In this document: piece after piece, positions 5,659 to 5,950 of the stretch
Numbering within the stretch: the first letter of the stretch is position 1
How the letters are laid out: each line of letters opens with the position of its first letter
Source: Clostridia bacterium
GTDB taxonomy: Bacteria > Bacillota_A > Clostridia > Christensenellales > Borkfalkiaceae
DNA: 5,950 nt
NCBI GenBank assembly: GCA_017507595.1
Contig: JAFWAM010000125.1
Span: 1 to 5,950 of the forward strand
Direction: 5' to 3'
Made by a program: the position numbers and the translations under genes
The notes under the pieces: model-generated
Seen by the model: only the letters and a program-made list of their open reading frames with translations
The model's database searches: none
Told to the model about the DNA's origin: nothing

Positions 5659-5684
5659 GAAGCTTTTTTGCGTAAAAAACCTTC
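5659..5684. repeat. Imperfect AT-rich inverted repeat, possible operator
   Basis: GAAG, a C-C mismatch, T6, a four-base centre GCGT, A6, the matching C, then CTTC. Ten pairs with one mismatch. It lies about 48 bp upstream of the permease -35 box and 113 bp upstream of the lipoprotein -35 box, so it could bind a regulator of either, or be chance in AT-rich DNA. Confidence 0.35.
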
Positions 5685-5796
5685 GAAATATTTATCGCAA
5701 AATAATAAAAAATAGCCGATAACCGACCTATTGCCCCACTTTTTTGAAATTTAGGTGCTGTAAGGCTAAACGGGCGGCTAAATACTCTTTAAAAAG

Positions 5797-5825
5797 TTGC
5801 AAACAATATCTTTTTATGTTAAAAT
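5797..5825 (+). promoter_or_regulatory. Sigma-A-type promoter of the downstream lipoprotein
   Basis: TTGCAA (5797-5802), a 17-bp spacer and TAAAAT (5820-5825). The -35 box has one mismatch to TTGACA at position 4 and the -10 box one mismatch. Predicted start near 5832, leaving a leader of about 54 nt. Confidence 0.7.
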
Positions 5826-5885
5826 ATCGCTGAAAAGGACAACGCGCTGCCCTTACCGACGATACTATACCCATTGAGGATTTTT

Positions 5886-5950
5886 ATGAAAAGATTTTTG
5901 TGTATATTTTTATCCCTCATTGTCCTTACTTTGACGGCGGCTTGCGGTAA
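5886..5950 (+). CDS. N-terminus of a predicted lipoprotein, cut by the window end
   Basis: ATG at 5886 opens 21 complete codons reading MKRFLCIFLSLIVL then TLTAACG. This is a classic lipoprotein signal peptide: basic start, hydrophobic core and a TAAC lipobox with Cys20 as the predicted lipidation site. TGAGGA (5875-5880) lies five bases upstream, and a promoter is at 5797-5825. The signal resembles that of the unknown lipoprotein at 3243-4193, but signal peptides are alike in general and this does not show kinship. The mature protein is outside the window, so no function can be given. Confidence 0.8.
   Translation, partial: MKRFLCIFLSLIVLTLTAACG

Larger units (their letters stand above)
5553..5885. 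other. Divergent intergenic region between permease and downstream lipoprotein
   Basis: No credible gene is visible in these 333 bases. They hold the permease ribosome binding site and promoter on the minus strand, A/T-tracts, an inverted repeat at 5659-5684, and the promoter and ribosome binding site of the downstream lipoprotein on the plus strand. The stretch 5685-5790 contains nothing I can name. Confidence 0.7.

Overview
The window reads as chromosomal DNA of a Gram-positive, low-to-mid-GC bacterium, most likely a gut-type member of the Clostridia. This is inference from several signs: AAAGGAGG-type ribosome binding sites, sigma-A-like promoters with 17-bp spacers, strong U-tract terminators, lipoprotein signal peptides, and protein families common in Firmicutes. 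No rRNA, tRNA, CRISPR array, insertion sequence or phage gene is visible.

Layout. (1) Bases 3-1208, plus strand: the C-terminal part of a superfamily 2 (DEAD/DEAH-type) helicase with two transmembrane segments behind the helicase core. The reading frame is interrupted by an in-frame TAG at 66-68, inside helicase motif V. (2) Bases 1246-1734, plus strand: a GNAT N-acetyltransferase 37 nt downstream, apparently in the same transcript, closed by a terminator. (3) Bases 1894-2988, minus strand: a lipoprotein of the SGNH/SASA (sialate O-acetylesterase-like) family with its own promoter and terminator. (4) Bases 3243-4193, plus strand: a lipoprotein of unknown function, divergent from (3), behind an unusually complete promoter overlapped by a palindrome. 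(5) Bases 4284-5552, minus strand: a multi-spanning permease of the ArsB/NhaD/SLC13 (ion transporter) type, convergent with (4) and sharing tandem bidirectional terminators with it. (6) Bases 5886-5950, plus strand: the first codons of another lipoprotein, divergent from (5) and cut by the window end.

The genes do not form one obvious pathway. Apart from the helicase-GNAT pair they are single-gene transcription units, each with a readable promoter, terminator or both. Three of them encode surface lipoproteins, and one of these is a probable carbohydrate O-deacylase. No new multi-gene system can be claimed from this window. The observations most worth following are the amber codon in the membrane-anchored helicase and the highly consensus, probably repressed promoter of the unknown lipoprotein.
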